Source: Piliocolobus tephrosceles
Taxonomy: Eukaryota; Chordata; Mammalia; Primates; Cercopithecidae
Reading direction: 5' to 3'
Assembly (NCBI RefSeq): GCF_002776525.5
Contig: NC_045441.1
Location: forward strand, 65,768,650 to 65,832,649
DNA: 64,000 nt
Shown: in pieces, positions 35,291 to 47,741 of the stretch
Layout: each line of letters opens with the position of its first letter
Position numbering within the stretch: position 1 is the first letter of the stretch
Program-made: the position numbers and the translations under genes
Notes under the pieces: generated by a model
The model's input: the letters and a program-made list of their open reading frames with translations, nothing else
Database searches by the model: none
What the model was told of the DNA's origin: nothing

Positions 35291-36918
35291 AAGCAGGTGA
35301 CTAAGAAATATTTTTGAATGACTATACTGGATAATTATAAATATATTTGCATTACTGTTTATTTCCATAAGGAATCTATGGTAGTTTATTAATTTTTCAG
35401 ATATGTTAAATTATATCCTTTCAAGTTTTGTTATTTCATATGTGTACATTTAGGTAGATTAGATTTATAGATAAATAGATGAATGGAAATAAAAGATGGA
35501 CAAATGGTATATGGACAGATAGACCCAGATAAGAGAAATATACAGTTCTTGTCGATAATATTTTGAGAATGTAAAGCCATTACAGATTTGTATTTTATAG
35601 TTTTTAATACTTCTTTGTATGAGACACAGGCCTGACAAAATTTACTATCAAGGTTACTATAAACTGAGATGAACACAATTAAGAATTTGTCTCCCTGCCA
35701 TTGAGAAAGGGAGAAATCCTTCTGACCCTTGTGTGGTATATGAAGAAGAAGGAAATAGTAGTGACTGAAAGTCAGGTGTTAATGTTAAATTTTCTGCTTC
35801 TCACTGTTCCCTGATCAATCCCATTGAAGTTTAAGAGTGCTGTGAAAATATCAACGTACATGAGAAGTCCTCTTCATTTGGCATGAGATTACCTGTATGT
35901 TTCCAAGAGAACTTTGGGATTTGGCTCAGCTTCATTGTCTAGTATAGTGCAAAAGTGATAAATCAGCACTCACCAAGGGTGGTGAGTGGATAAATAAAAG
36001 TGAAGGAGCATCTTCAGCTTCCAGTGCCCAGTAGGCAAAAAATAAGTTTACACATGTCCCAGGAGAGAAATACATCAGATCTGAGAATGTTGGAGGAATG
36101 ATATAGGTGTAGGGATCACAAGAAGAGACCACACAATATGCAGGACCTTTGTCACTAGAAGCAAATGAATGGATACATTGGACCTTAACGATGAGGGTCA
36201 GATGCATTGTGAGAATCACATATAGAAAATCTTATTTATAGTATGCTTTGAAATATTTTTTTTCTGAGAATACACAAACTAGCAAGGTTGACGCAACTGG
36301 AATACCTTTGAAAGTATTATCCTGTCCCATTTGCAGCCTATTAGTATTCTCTCTATATATTGGGACAGTGGGACAGCTTCATGTCTCAGATTGATGTTGG
36401 TACAGATACTTTCAGTCACTTACTCCTTTAAAGCTTTCTTGCTTAGTTCCTGTTTTCCCTAGGAAAGGCAATGACATAATTATTTTTTAAATGTGCCTTC
36501 TAACTGAGAATCAGCCTGGGGAGAAAGTAGTAACCCTGTGTTCTTTTCCAGTCCTGGACTCATGCCCTAGGAGCATGCAGTGAGAAGAAACAGAAGAACT
36601 GAAATCTCAGCAGAAGAATTAAAAACAAAGCAATCAATCGCTGCACTGTCTTTTACCACTTGTGTAGAGCTTAAAGATTTTTATCAGACTAAAACCTTGA
36701 GATATTTTGAAAAGTTTATTTCAACCAAGGTCTGCAAAATTTCCCTCATCATAAACAGGTTTATCACATTTCCCAATCCCCTTGAATAACTAAAAATGTG
36801 TTTTTAAAATGTATCTCAAGTTTTTCTTCTTTCATTTTGCACAATCAGTTATTATTGAGGGACCTGTACTTTTGTGGTAACACATGGGGTGTTATTTGGA
36901 ATAAAATACAAAGAAAAT
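35291..36918. other. Unannotated stretch
   Basis: No gene or repeat family was recognised. The 95-codon minus frame at 35932-36219 and the 69-codon plus frame at 36580-36789 have no recognisable domains. Confidence 0.4.
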
Positions 36919-37017
36919 ATAATCAAGAAACTATTTTGTTTCTTGATTATCTTGCTTCTTGATATATTATAAGAAACTAATATGTGTATAAGAGATATAC
37001 ACATATTAGTTGCTTAT
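36919..37017. repeat. Two adjacent hairpin-forming inverted repeats
   Basis: Hairpin 1: 13 bp perfect arms at 36919-36931 and 36938-36950 with a 6-base loop. Hairpin 2: 21 bp arms at 36969-36989 and 36997-37017 with one mismatch and a 7-base loop. The first arms contain 'tcaagaaac' and the second 'ataagaaac', so the two hairpins share a short motif. Confidence 0.9.
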
Positions 37018-37690
37018 GAGAATGTAGTTTTACCTACCCTTCATCCCCACCCCAAAAATAGCAACATGCAGTCCGATTCTGGATACTTGCCTTTGCTCAA
37101 CATTTTGTATTTATGTTTAAGGACTAAATAAAATTTACTTGCAGATTTGATTTTTATCTTTATTTTTTCTTAGGAGTCCACATCGATTAAAACACTGTCC
37201 TAAGTCCTGACATGTATTACGCAATTTATTTCTCCCTAGAAAGAAGATTAAAATTTAATTCAGAGACAGGAAACAAGAGCCAATCAATTATATGCTGGGG
37301 CTTTATAAGCACAACAGACTGAACGATTCTTCTTTATGAATGGACCTAGTTTATTGTTAGTTCCCTTTGCCTTTGGACCTTAATTCTCAGGGGTTCACAA
37401 GACATATTCATTGGCATGAAACTATTTTCTTTGCAAGAGTGCTATTGTGATTCCACAGTAAGATTCATGCATGGAAAAAACAAAACTTGAAAAACCAAAT
37501 GAATAATGAACAAAGTTGAGGTGAAGCATTTTTGGCTGCTAGGTTTTGTTTTTGTTGACATGATATGCTGTTATTACACCTTTAAAAAGTGTTTCCCTGC
37601 AATTGTGCTTCTCACAAATGTAAAGGTTGTTTTTCATTGTTTCTCTTTTAGAATGTGACCACAGAGATTTCCTGAGGTCCTGAAACACCT
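37018..37690. other. Unannotated stretch
   Basis: Nothing recognised. Confidence 0.45.
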
Positions 37691-37694
37691 GTGT

Positions 37695-38110
37695 CCTATA
37701 GCAGTGCTGCTCACACTTGCCTAATGAGAACAATTGCCAAGGGAGGTTGCTAGAATGCATATTCCTGAACCACAATCCAAACCTAGTAACAGGGCCAAGT
37801 TCTTCATTAGCCACAGTAGGTATGGTGCCTAGGGTTCATGGTACTTTTAGGGATTTTAAAAAATGCACTAATTTCTTTTGAAATCTGAAGAAAAAATATA
37901 ATCCATCCTCAATTATATTTGTCTTTATATCAATACATTCATAAAATATAATATTTAATAATTTTATGGATAAAAGAGTCTCTTGAATATAATAGTGCCT
38001 AGAGCCCCTGAAAATAAAAATGGGATCCTGCCTAGCAACCAGAATATTCAAGGCAAGAGCCCCAGAATCTGCATTTCAACTAGTACTCACAAGGAAGTTT
38101 TTGAAACACT
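37695..38110 (+). repeat. Possible MER5-type hAT fragment, interrupted
   Basis: 'gcagtgctgctcacacttgc' plus 'aatgcatattcctgaaccac' on the left, and 'gccccagaatctgcatttc' with 'agtactcacaaggaag' on the right, resemble the two halves of MER5-like elements. About 230 bp of unrelated AT-rich DNA (about 37815-38040) lies between. Weak match. Confidence 0.4.
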
Positions 38111-38114
38111 CTTG

Positions 38115-38306
38115 AGCAGTATTTTTAAAAAGCTACATCCTTTCTGAGTTCAGTCAGGTTTCAATCAGAGAAATGGAATTATTGCAAGTATTAAAGAAGG
38201 AATTGATCAGAGGAGTTAGACCTTCTGTAATACTTGCAATAATTCCATTTCTCTGATTGAAACCTGACTGAACTCAGAAAGGATGTAGCTTTTTAAAAGT
38301 ACTGCT
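38115..38306. repeat. Near-perfect inverted repeat, 86 bp arms, 20 bp loop
   Basis: The left arm 38115-38200 and right arm 38221-38306 are reverse complements at 84 of 86 positions. The only mismatches are 38122/38299 (T with G) and 38194/38227 (A with G). The loop is 38201-38220. Transcribed from either strand it would fold into one long hairpin. It matches no transposon terminal-repeat design that I recognise, and no short flanking direct repeat was seen. Confidence 0.98.
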
Positions 38307-38799
38307 GAAGTAGAGAGAAATAAGGTTGAGAAATGATTTGTGGAGGATTTGAGAAGTCACCAGCAAGCTTGAGCCTGGATGGGAGGTTAGAAGCTCACAG
38401 ATAATCTGGAAAGCCAGGCTTGTCCCGCTTTGGAGGTAGGACAAACAAAACGAAGGTCAGTTGGGATAAGTCTCTTCAAGGCTGTTGCCTCTGTGTCTAC
38501 AGAGATGAGAGTGTGGGATCAGGGTTCACTGTTTATCACCAGGACCTGCAACCTGGCAAAATGAGAGTGGGACACTGAGTAGGAAATAGCAAAACAAGCT
38601 TGAATGTACCTGCAGATACCTCCAGCTTAGCCAAGCTGACACGTACAAAATGCGGCCTCTTCTTCTCCTCAGATGTTAGATAATTTTTATTTACATAACA
38701 CATACTCTGCCCTCGTGGGCTGATCACGGTTGTGTCACTCCACTCTTTACTCTCCTACCCTCTTACTTACCTGTTGTTGATCTGGGAAGGTATCTTACC
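38307..38799. other. Unannotated stretch
   Basis: Nothing recognised between the palindrome and the MIR. Confidence 0.4.
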
Positions 38800-38965
38800 G
38801 TCCTAAGCCTCATGGTCCTTCCTCATTTGATAATAGAGAGAATAAGAGTGCCTGCTTCAAAGCATTGCTGTGAGAACTGAATCTGATGAATAAGGTAGGG
38901 TGTTTTTCTGCCAGACTGTCAGGCACATGATAAATGTTTGTTACTAGTGCTATTAATAATAATAA
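38800..38965 (+). repeat. MIR SINE remnant
   Basis: Sense MIR order: 'aagcctcatggtccttcctc', 'gcctgcttcaaagcattgct', 'gtgagaactgaatctgatga', 'caggcacatgataaatg', followed by a (TAA)-rich end. Confidence 0.8.
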
Positions 38966-39211
38966 AGCTTTATTAATAATAAAGTAGACCACAATTCAAG
39001 TGAATTATTGTGATATAACTGTAGCAATAATTCTAAATCTGCAATAAACTACAGTGCTATTTGTTGTCTTAATAGTTTAATAGCCAGAAAAAATAATTAG
39101 CCTACTTAAAAGGAACAATAATTAGATGGATGACTTTGTAGTAGAAACTTTGAAAGTGAATAGCAAACAAGGAAATAATATGTCCAATGTTCTGAAAGAA
39201 AATAATTGTAA

Positions 39212-40399
39212 GATGGAAAGCCAAGATGGCTGACTAGATGGAGCTAAGAAGAGCTTTTTCCACTGAGAGAGACTGGGCCATGAAATAGACTGGTGCATCT
39301 TTGGAAAGAAGGCATTGAAAGTGGACAGAGGGAGGATACAGACCTCAAGCTGAAAGGGAAGGAAGCTACCAACACTGCATGCGGTTGCTGGGCATAAGGA
39401 CTTGTTCCTGGCCCTGAGTGGCTCCTAGGGAAGCAATAAATGAAACAAAAGTGGAGTGGCTTACTCTCATCATTGACCTCCAAGATCACAGCTGCAGGAG
39501 ATTCCACAGCCCCCATGAACACCTGAGCTGGCAAGAACTCCCTGGGGAGTTGGCAGAGACAGAACTCCAGCCTGCAGTGAGCCCAGAGGGTTTGAGCACA
39601 GCCACGGGTGCCCATGTCCTAAGACTCTAGCTTATATTGGCTGCCAGAACTGGATAGAACAAGGTGTCTTGCCCATGGGAGGGGGCCAGTCTGATCTGAG
39701 CACCCCCTATCTGCCAGCCTCTCCCAGGGTTATTACCTAATTACACCTGCTTGCAGCACAGCCTCAGCTTGCCAGCAGCCACTGCCATAGCTCTTTCACT
39801 GGTAGGTCTTGCCTAAGCACCACAATGTTTTTGCAGATGGACCCCTGCCAGTGCATACCCACCCATAGCCTTTCCCTGCCAGTGTGCACTTGCCCATAGC
39901 CTCCCACCACCAACTTGCTGATGCACATGCACACATGGACTCCCTGCCATCCTGCTGGTGTGCATGTGCACAAGGGCCCTCCACCACCTCACTGGAGCAC
40001 TATTACCAGCAGCCTCTATTAAAGTGTAGTTGCCAATAGCCTGGGAATACCTCAACCCCTCTATCACAGCAGGTTGAAAAGAAATTCCACCTTGAGGGGC
40101 CAGAGGACAAAGACAGAGTCCTGGTTACAACCCTCCCAGGGTTAGAGCATGTAGCCCAGGAGTGCTGTGCTGAGCCTTGGCTACCTGAAAGTATCCAGAA
40201 ACAAACAAAATAAACTAAAGCCAACTTATTCCACAGTCAAACCTTCAAGGGCATCAAAGAATATGAAAGCAAAATACCCCATACAAAAGACAGTCACTTC
40301 AAAAATTAAGGGAGCATTGGCCAAGACAAATGAGAAACAACCAGTGCAAGAACTCCGGCAAGTCTCAAAGCCAGAGTGTCTTTTTACCTCCAAATAACT
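39212..40399 (+). promoter_or_regulatory. L1 5' UTR (decayed internal promoter region)
   Basis: The GC-rich start of the full-length L1, with the L1-typical 'aagatggctgac' near the start. Around 39843-39905 a unit of about 31 bp ('ccctgccagtg...cccatagcc') is repeated twice. The 123-codon minus frame at 39244-39615 and overlapping minus frames at 39764-40224 fall here and are not genes. Promoter activity today is not expected and cannot be judged from sequence. Confidence 0.7.
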
Positions 40400-41360
40400 G
40401 CACTATCTCCCCAGCAATGGTTGTTAACCAGATTGAAATAGATTGAGTGACAAACATAGAATTCAGAATCTGCATGGCAAGGAAGTTCATCAAGATATAA
40501 AAGAAGGTTGGAGCCCAATCCAAAGAAAACAGTAAAATAGTAAAACAGTACAATAGTTGAAAGATAACATAGCCATTTTAATAAAGAGCCAAACTAAATG
40601 TCTGGAAGTGAAAAATTCACAACAGGAATTTCAGAATTAAAAAAAGAAATTTTATAATGCAATTGAAAGTATTAATAGAATAGTCCAACCTGAGCAAAGA
40701 TCTCAGAGCTAGAAGACTGCTTCTTTGAATCAACATAGGCAGATAAAAATAAAGAAAACAAAAATTTTTTTAATACAACAAAACCTCTGGGAAATATGGA
40801 ATTACGTAAAGAGACCAAAACTGTGACTCACTGATATTCCTGAAAGACATGGAGAGAGAGCGAGCAACTCGGAAAACATATTTGAGGATACCGTCCATGA
40901 AAATTTTCCCAGTCTCTCTAGAGGGGCTGAATACAAATTCAGGAAATTCAGGGAACCTTTTCAAGATGCAATACAATACAACTATCCCCAAGACACATAG
41001 TCATCAGATTCTACAAATCAACGTGAAAGAAAAAATCTGAAAGGCAACTAGAGAAAAGGGGCAGATCACATACAAAGGGAGCCCCATCAGGGTAACAGTT
41101 GACTTTTGATCAAAACCCCTAAAAGACAGAACATATTAGAAGCCTATATTCAGCATCCTTAATGAAAAGAAATTCCAACCAAGAATTTCTTATCTGGCCA
41201 ACCTAAGCTTTATAAGCGAAGGATGAATAAAATCCTTTCATAGCAGAAAAAGCTAAGGAAATTTGTTACCACCAGACCTGCTTTACAAGATATCCTTAAG
41301 GAATTGCTAAACATACAACAAAAGATTAATACCTGCCAACTCCAGTGGCCTAGTACATAG
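40400..41360 (+). pseudogene. L1 ORF1 (RNA-binding chaperone) pseudogene
   Basis: The nucleotide order follows primate L1 ORF1 through the coiled-coil part (about 40430-40700), the RRM ('cccaagacacatagtcatca' at about 40988) and the C-terminal domain ('ccaaccaagaatttcttatc', about 41173). In life ORF1p binds L1 RNA as a trimer in the L1 ribonucleoprotein. Here stops and frameshifts break it into short pieces, the longest about 63-76 codons. Confidence 0.85.
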
Positions 41361-41642
41361 CTCACTGACACTCTAAAGCAACTATATAATCAAGTCTACA
41401 TAACAACTAGCTAACAGCACCACCATGTGATAAAATCTTCACATATCAAGATTAACCTTGAACATGTATTGGCTAAATGTACCATTTAAAAGACACAGAG
41501 TGGAAGTTGGATAAAGAAGCAAGACCCAGCTGAATTCTGTCTTGAAGAGACCTCTCTCAGATGCAAGGACACCCAAAGTCTCAAAGTAAGTGGATGGAGA
41601 AAGATCTATCAAACGAATGAAAACCAAAAAGAGTGTTACTAT

Positions 41643-43842
41643 CCATGAGCATGGGATGTGTTTTCACTTGTTTGTGTTATCTATGATTCCTTTCAGCAGT
41701 TTTTTGGAGTTCTCATTGTAGAAATCTTTCACCTCCTTGCTTAGGTATATTCCTAAGTATTTTATTATTATTTTTTGCAGCTGTTGTAAAAGGGGTTGAG
41801 TTCTTGATTTGATTCTCAGCTTGGTCACTGTTGGTATATAGCAGAACTACTAATTTGTGTACATTAATTTTCTATTCTGAAACTTTGCTGAATTCATTTA
41901 TCAGTTCTAGGAGATTTTTTGGATGAGTCTTTAGGGTTTTCTAGGTGTATGATCATATCATCAAAAAACAGTAACAGTCTGATTTCCTCTTTACCAATTT
42001 GGATGCCTTTGACTTATTTCTCTTGTTTGATGGATCTGGCTAGGACTTCTAGTACTATGTTGAATAGAAGTAGTCAAATTGGGCATCTTTATGGATGGGT
42101 AGAATCAATATTGTAAAAATGACTATATTGCCAAAAGTAATCTACAAATTCAATGTCCATCAAATACCATCATCAAAATACCACCATTAAAATTTGTGTC
42201 AAAATATAATCATTATTCTTCACAGAACTAGAAAAAAAATCCTAACATTCATATGGAACCAAAAAAGGGTTTGCAGAGCCAAAAGCAAGACCAAGCCAAA
42301 AGAATAAATCTGGAGGCATCACATCACCTGATTTCAAACTATACTATAAGGCCATAGTCACCAAAACAGCATGGTTCTGATATAAAAATAGGTGCATATG
42401 CCAATAAAACAGAATAGAGAACCCAGAAATAAATACAAATACTTACAGTCAACTGATCTTCAACAAAGCAAACAAAAACATGAAGTGGGGAAAGGACATC
42501 CTGTTTCAACAAACGGTGCTGGGATAATTGACAAGCCACATGTAGAAGAATGAAACTGGATCCTTATCTCTTATCTTATACAAAAACCAACTCAAAATGG
42601 ATCAAAGACTTAAATCTAAGACCCCAAATCCTAAACATTCTGGAAGACAATATTGGAAAAACTCTTCTAGCCTTTGGCTCAAGCAAAGCCTTCATGATCA
42701 AAAACACAGAAGCATATACAACAAAAATAAAAATAAATATATGGAACTTAATTAAACTAAAATGCTCCTGCAAGGGGAAAGAAATAATTATCAGAGTTAA
42801 CAGATAACTACAGTTTGGGGGAAGATCCTCACAATCTATACATCTGACAAAGGACTAATATCCAGAATCTAAAAAGAATTTAAACAAATCGGCAAGAAAA
42901 AAACCTAAGGACATGAACAGACAATTCTCAAAAAGAAGATATACAAGTGGCCAACAAACATATGGGAAAATGCTCAACATCACTAATTATCAGGGAAATC
43001 CAAATCAAAACCACAACATGATACCACCTCACTCCTGCAAGAATGACCAAAATCAAAAAGTAGTAGAAGTTAGCATGAATATGGTGAAAAGGAAACACTT
43101 TCACACTGTTGGTGAGAATGCAAACTAGTATGACTGCTATGGAAAGCAGTGTAGAGATTCCTTAAAGTACTAAAAGCAGATCTACTGTTTGATCTTGCAA
43201 TCTCACTACTAGCTATCTACCTAGAGAAAAAGAAGTCATTATACAAAAAAGATACTTACACATACACCTTTATAGCAGCATAGTTTGCAACTGCAAAGAT
43301 ATGGAACCAGCCCAAATGCCCATTAAACAATGAGTGGATAAAGAAAATGTTGTATATTTATACCATGGAATACTACTCAGCCGTAAATAGGAATGAAGTA
43401 ATGGCATTCACAGCAACCTGGATGAAATTGGAGACTATTATTTTAAGTTAAGTAACTCAGGAATGAAAAGTCAAACATCATATATTCTCACTCATAATTG
43501 GGAGCTAAGCTATAAGGATGCAAAGGCATATGAATTAAGCAATTGACTTTGCAAAGTCAGGTGAAAGGGTGGGAGGGGTTTGGAGGACAAAAGACTACAC
43601 ACTGGGTACAATGTACACTGCTTGGGTGATGGGTGCACCAAAATCTTACATGAACTTATTCATGTAACCAAACATCACTTGTTCCCCAAAAACTTACTGA
43701 AATAAAAAATAAATTTAAAAAATTTGCATACCTTCAGTGCAGCCCTGAAGTGCTTACTGTTTGATGCTGCACAATTCATGAATTTCTATTTGTTCAAATA
43801 AACTTACAAAAGTTTTAAAAGAAAACAAAAACAAAACAAAAC
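41643..43842 (+). mobile_element. 5'-inverted L1 with probable 3' transduction, inserted into another L1
   Basis: The element has three parts. 41643 to ~42095 is an inverted (antisense) ORF2 segment. ~42096-43722 is sense ORF2 3' half plus 3' UTR ending in 'actgaaataaaaaataaa'. 43723-43842 is non-L1 sequence ending in its own A-rich tail. The inverted piece ends at the 'ccatgctcatgg' site of ORF2 and the sense piece starts at the next bases ('gggtagaatcaat'). That is exact adjacency, as twin priming predicts. The target-site duplication 'aaaagagtgttactat' (41627-41642) recurs with one change at 43843-43858. It brackets the extra 3' sequence, which therefore arrived with the L1. Confidence 0.93.
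43723..43842 (+). other. Candidate 3'-transduced sequence with AATAAA and A tail
   Basis: About 95 bp of non-L1 DNA lies between the L1 poly-A and a second, A-rich tail (about 43821-43842, AAAAC-type). A canonical AATAAA stands at 43797-43802, about 20 bases before that tail begins. The target-site duplication lies outside it. This is the classic layout of transcription reading past the source L1's weak signal into genomic flank. Confidence 0.85.
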
Positions 43843-46800
43843 AAAAGAGTGTTGCTATTTTTATTTCACACAAAACAGACTTTAAACCAACAATGATCCA
43901 AAAGGACAAAGAAGTGCATTGTGTTACATAATAATAAAATGTTCAATTCAAAAGAAGATTTAACTATCTTAACTATGTATGTAGCCAACATGGGAGCACC
44001 CACATTCACTAAAGAAGTTCTTAGGGACCTAAGAAGAGACTTAAACAACTAGACAATATTTGGGAAATTTCAACACCCTGCTACAGAAATTTCAGAATGC
44101 AATTTGAAGCATTAGAAACAGAATAGACTAACCTGAAGAATCTCAGACCAAAAAGACCAGTAACAGTGTTAGACAGATCACTGAAACAGAAAAGTAACAA
44201 AGATGTTAGGGACCTAAACTCAACACTGACCAAATGGACCTAACAAGTATCTGCAGAATACATCACTCAACAACAACAGAATACACATTCTTCCCATGTG
44301 CACACACCACATATTCTGAAATGGACCATATGCTCTACCATAAAGCAATTCTCAACAGATTTTTAAAAAGATCCAAATCCTACAAATCATACTCTCACAC
44401 CACAACACAATAAAAATAGAAATCAACACCAGGAATATTTCTCAAAACCATAAAATTACATGGAAATTAAACAAAGTGCTTCTGAATCACTTTTGCATAA
44501 ACAATTAAATGAAGGCAGAAATAAATAATTCTTTAAAACTAATGAAAACAAAGATACAACATACCAGAATCTCTTAGATATTGCAAAATCAGTGTTAAAA
44601 GAAAAGTTTATAGTGCTAAACACCTACAGAAAGAAGTTATAAAGATCTCAAATCTAACATCACACCTAGAGGAACTTAGAAAACAAGAGCAAACCAACTC
44701 CAAAGCTAGCAGAAAAAAAGAAAACCACAACGAGCGATGAACTGAACACAAATGAGATGCAAAAATCCATACAAAAGATCACTGAAACCAAAAGCTTGTT
44801 CTTTGAATGAATAAATAATATGGATTGCCCACTAGCTTGATTAATAAAGAAAAAATAGAGAAGATTCAAATAAACATGATTATAAATGACAATGGAGAAA
44901 TTATCACTGACCCAACAGGATAAAACAAACAAACAAAACTTAGAGACTGTTGTGAACCCTTCTATGCACACGAACTAGAGAACCTATGAGAAATAAATAC
45001 ATTCCCAGAGATATACAACTTCCCAAGACTGAACCAGGAAGAAATTGTAATCCTGAACAGATCAACAACTAATTCTGAAATTGAAATGTACCAACCAGAG
45101 AAAGTGCTGGGCCAGAAAGATTCACAGCCAAATTCTACCAGACATATAAAGAAGAACTGGTACCAATACTACCAACATGTTTCAAAAAAAATCAAGGAGG
45201 AGGGATTATCTCCTAATTCATTCTAGGAGGCCAGCATCATTCTGATATTAACAAAACCTGGTAGAGACACAAAAGAAAAGAAAACTTCAGGCTGTTATCC
45301 CTGATGAACATAGGCACAAAAATGTTCAATAAAACAGTAGCAAATCAAATCCAGCTGTAAATTAAAAGGCTAATTCACCATGATCAGGTAGGCTTTATTC
45401 CTGAGATGCAAGGTTGTTTCAATGTATGCAAATGAATACATGTGTTTCATCACATAAGCAGAGCTAAAAACAAAAACCACTTGATGATCTCGATAGACGC
45501 AGAAAAAGGCTTTCAATAAAATTCAACATCCTTTTATATTAAAAACCCTCAACAAACTAGCCATTGAAGGAACATACCTCAAAATAATAAGAGCCATCTA
45601 TGACAAAACCATAGCCAACATCATACTAAATGGGCAAAAGCTGGAAGCATTCCCCCAGAAAGCAGGAATAAGAGAAGAATGTCCCTTCTCACCATTCATT
45701 CCTATTTATCACAATACTGCAAGTCCTAGCCAGAGCAATCAGGCAAGATAAATAAATAAAAGGCATCCAAATAGGAAGAGAGGAAGTAAAACTATCTCTC
45801 TTCACAGATGATATGATTCTGTACCTAGGAAACCTCGTAGTCTATCCAATGGTTCCTACAACTTAAAAACAACTTCAGTAAAGCTTCAGGATATGAAATA
45901 AATATAGAAAAATCAATAGCATTTCTATGCTACTTAGACCAATAATGGCCAAGCTGAGGGCCAAATCAAGAATGCAATCCCATTCATAATAACCACCAAA
46001 AGAATAAAATACCGAAAAATGCAGCTAACCAGGGAGGTGAAAGATCTAAACCCTAATGAAACAAATCAGACATGACACAAACAAATGGAAACACATTCCA
46101 TGCTCTAAGTTAGGAATAATCAGTTTTGTTAAAATGTCCATATTGCCTGAAGCAATTTACAGATTCAATGTTATTCCTATCAAATTACCAACATCATTTT
46201 TTCCCACAGAATTAAGAAAAAGTATTCTAAAATACATATAAAACCAAAGAAGAGCCCAAATAGCCAAAGCAATCCTAAGCAAAAAGAGCAAATCTGGAGG
46301 CATGACACTACCTGTCTCCAAACTATACTACAAGGCTGTAATAACCAAAATAGCACGGTACTGGTACCATGCAGACACACAGACCAATAGAACAGGTTAG
46401 AGAACCCAGAAATAAAGCCACACATTTACAACTATCTGATCTTTAACAAAATGGGCAATAGAAAGCAATAAGGGAAAAGACTCCCTAGTCAATAAATGGC
46501 ACTGTGGTAACTAGCTAAACATATGCAGATTAAAACTGGATCCCTTCCTTTCACCATATAATAAAATCAACTCATGATAGATTAAAAGCTTAAATGTAAG
46601 ACCTAAAACTATAAAAACCCTAGAAGAAAAGCTAGAAAATATTTTTGTGGATGTTGGCCTTGGCAAGGATTTCATGATGAAGTCTCCAAAGGTAATTGCA
46701 ACAAAAACAAAAATAGATAAGTGGGACCTAATTAAACTAAAGAACCTCTGCATGCTAAAAGAAATGATCAGCAGAGTAAACATACAACCTACAGCATGGG

Positions 46801-47741
46801 AGAAAATATTTACAAACCATGCATTCAACAAAGGTCCCATATCCAGAATATATGAGGAAGTTAAATCAACAAGCCAAAATAAGTGATTTCATTAAAAAAG
46901 TGTGCAAAGGACGTGAACAGATATTTCTCAAAAAAAGACATATACATGGCAAATGCATATAAAATAATTATCAACATTACTAATCATTAGGGAAATGCAA
47001 ATTAAAATTACAAAGAGATACTCTCTCACACTGGTTAGAATGGCTATGGTTAAAAAGTCAGAAAATAACAGGTATTAGCAAGGTGAGGTTGTGGAGAAAA
47101 GGGAATGCTTATATATGCTGCTGGGAATGTTAATTATTTTAGCCACCATGGACAGCAGTTTGGAGTTTTCTCAAAGAAACAGAACCACCATTTGACCCAG
47201 TAATCTAATTCCTGGGTATATACTCCCCAAAATGTACATTGTTTTACCAAAAAGACACATGCACTTATATGTTAATCCTAGCACTATTCATAATTGCAAA
47301 GACATGAAATCAGCCTAGATACTCAACAACAGTGGACTGGATAAAGAAAATATGGTACATATACACCAGGGATTACTATATGCAGCCATAAGAAATGGAA
47401 TCACGTCGTTTGCAACATGGATGCAGCCAGTATCCCAAGCAAATTAATAAAAGAACAGAAAACCAAATAGTGCATGAATTCGCACTTATAGGTGGGAACT
47501 AAACCTTGAGTACACATGAATATAGAGAGAGAACAATGGATACCAGGGCCCACTTGAGGGTGATCCACGGGACGAGGGTGAGGGTCAAAAAACTGTGTAC
47601 AGGGTACTATGCTCTCTACCTGGGTGATGAAATCACTTGTACACCAAACCCCAGTGGCATACAATTTACCCATGTAACAAACCTGAACATGAACTCATTG
47701 AACGTGAAATAAAAGTTGAAAAAAATAGAAAATAACTGTAA

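Larger units (their letters stand above)
41425..47502 (+). pseudogene. L1 ORF2 (endonuclease/reverse transcriptase) pseudogene, split by L1 insert
   Basis: Starts near the ATG at 41425 in the endonuclease domain and is interrupted at 41642. It resumes at 43859 ('aaaacagactttaaaccaac'), passes the RT domain and ends with the ORF2 stop at 47500-47502 after LIGGN. The RT catalytic box is still readable as FTDD at 45801-45812. Numerous frameshifts and stops elsewhere make it dead. Surviving frames at 46056-46241 and 46647-46886 are fragments of it. Confidence 0.9.
39212..47726 (+). mobile_element. Full-length L1 (L1PB/L1MA age), interrupted by a second L1
   Basis: The host element runs 39212-41642 and resumes after the inserted L1 (41643-43842) at about 43859, ending with a polyadenylated 3' UTR at 47726. 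Without the insert it is about 6.3 kb. It has a ~1.2 kb 5' UTR beginning 'gatggaaagccaagatggct', ORF1, ORF2 and a 3' UTR ending 'gaaataaaagttgaaa'. A 15 bp target-site duplication brackets the whole: 'agaaaataattgtaa' at 39197-39211 and, with one change, 47727-47741. Both ORFs are broken by frameshifts and stops. Confidence 0.95.

Noticed and set aside
39244..39615. 123-codon minus-strand frame
   Set aside because: Lies antisense in the 5' UTR of the full-length L1. No protein family is recognisable.
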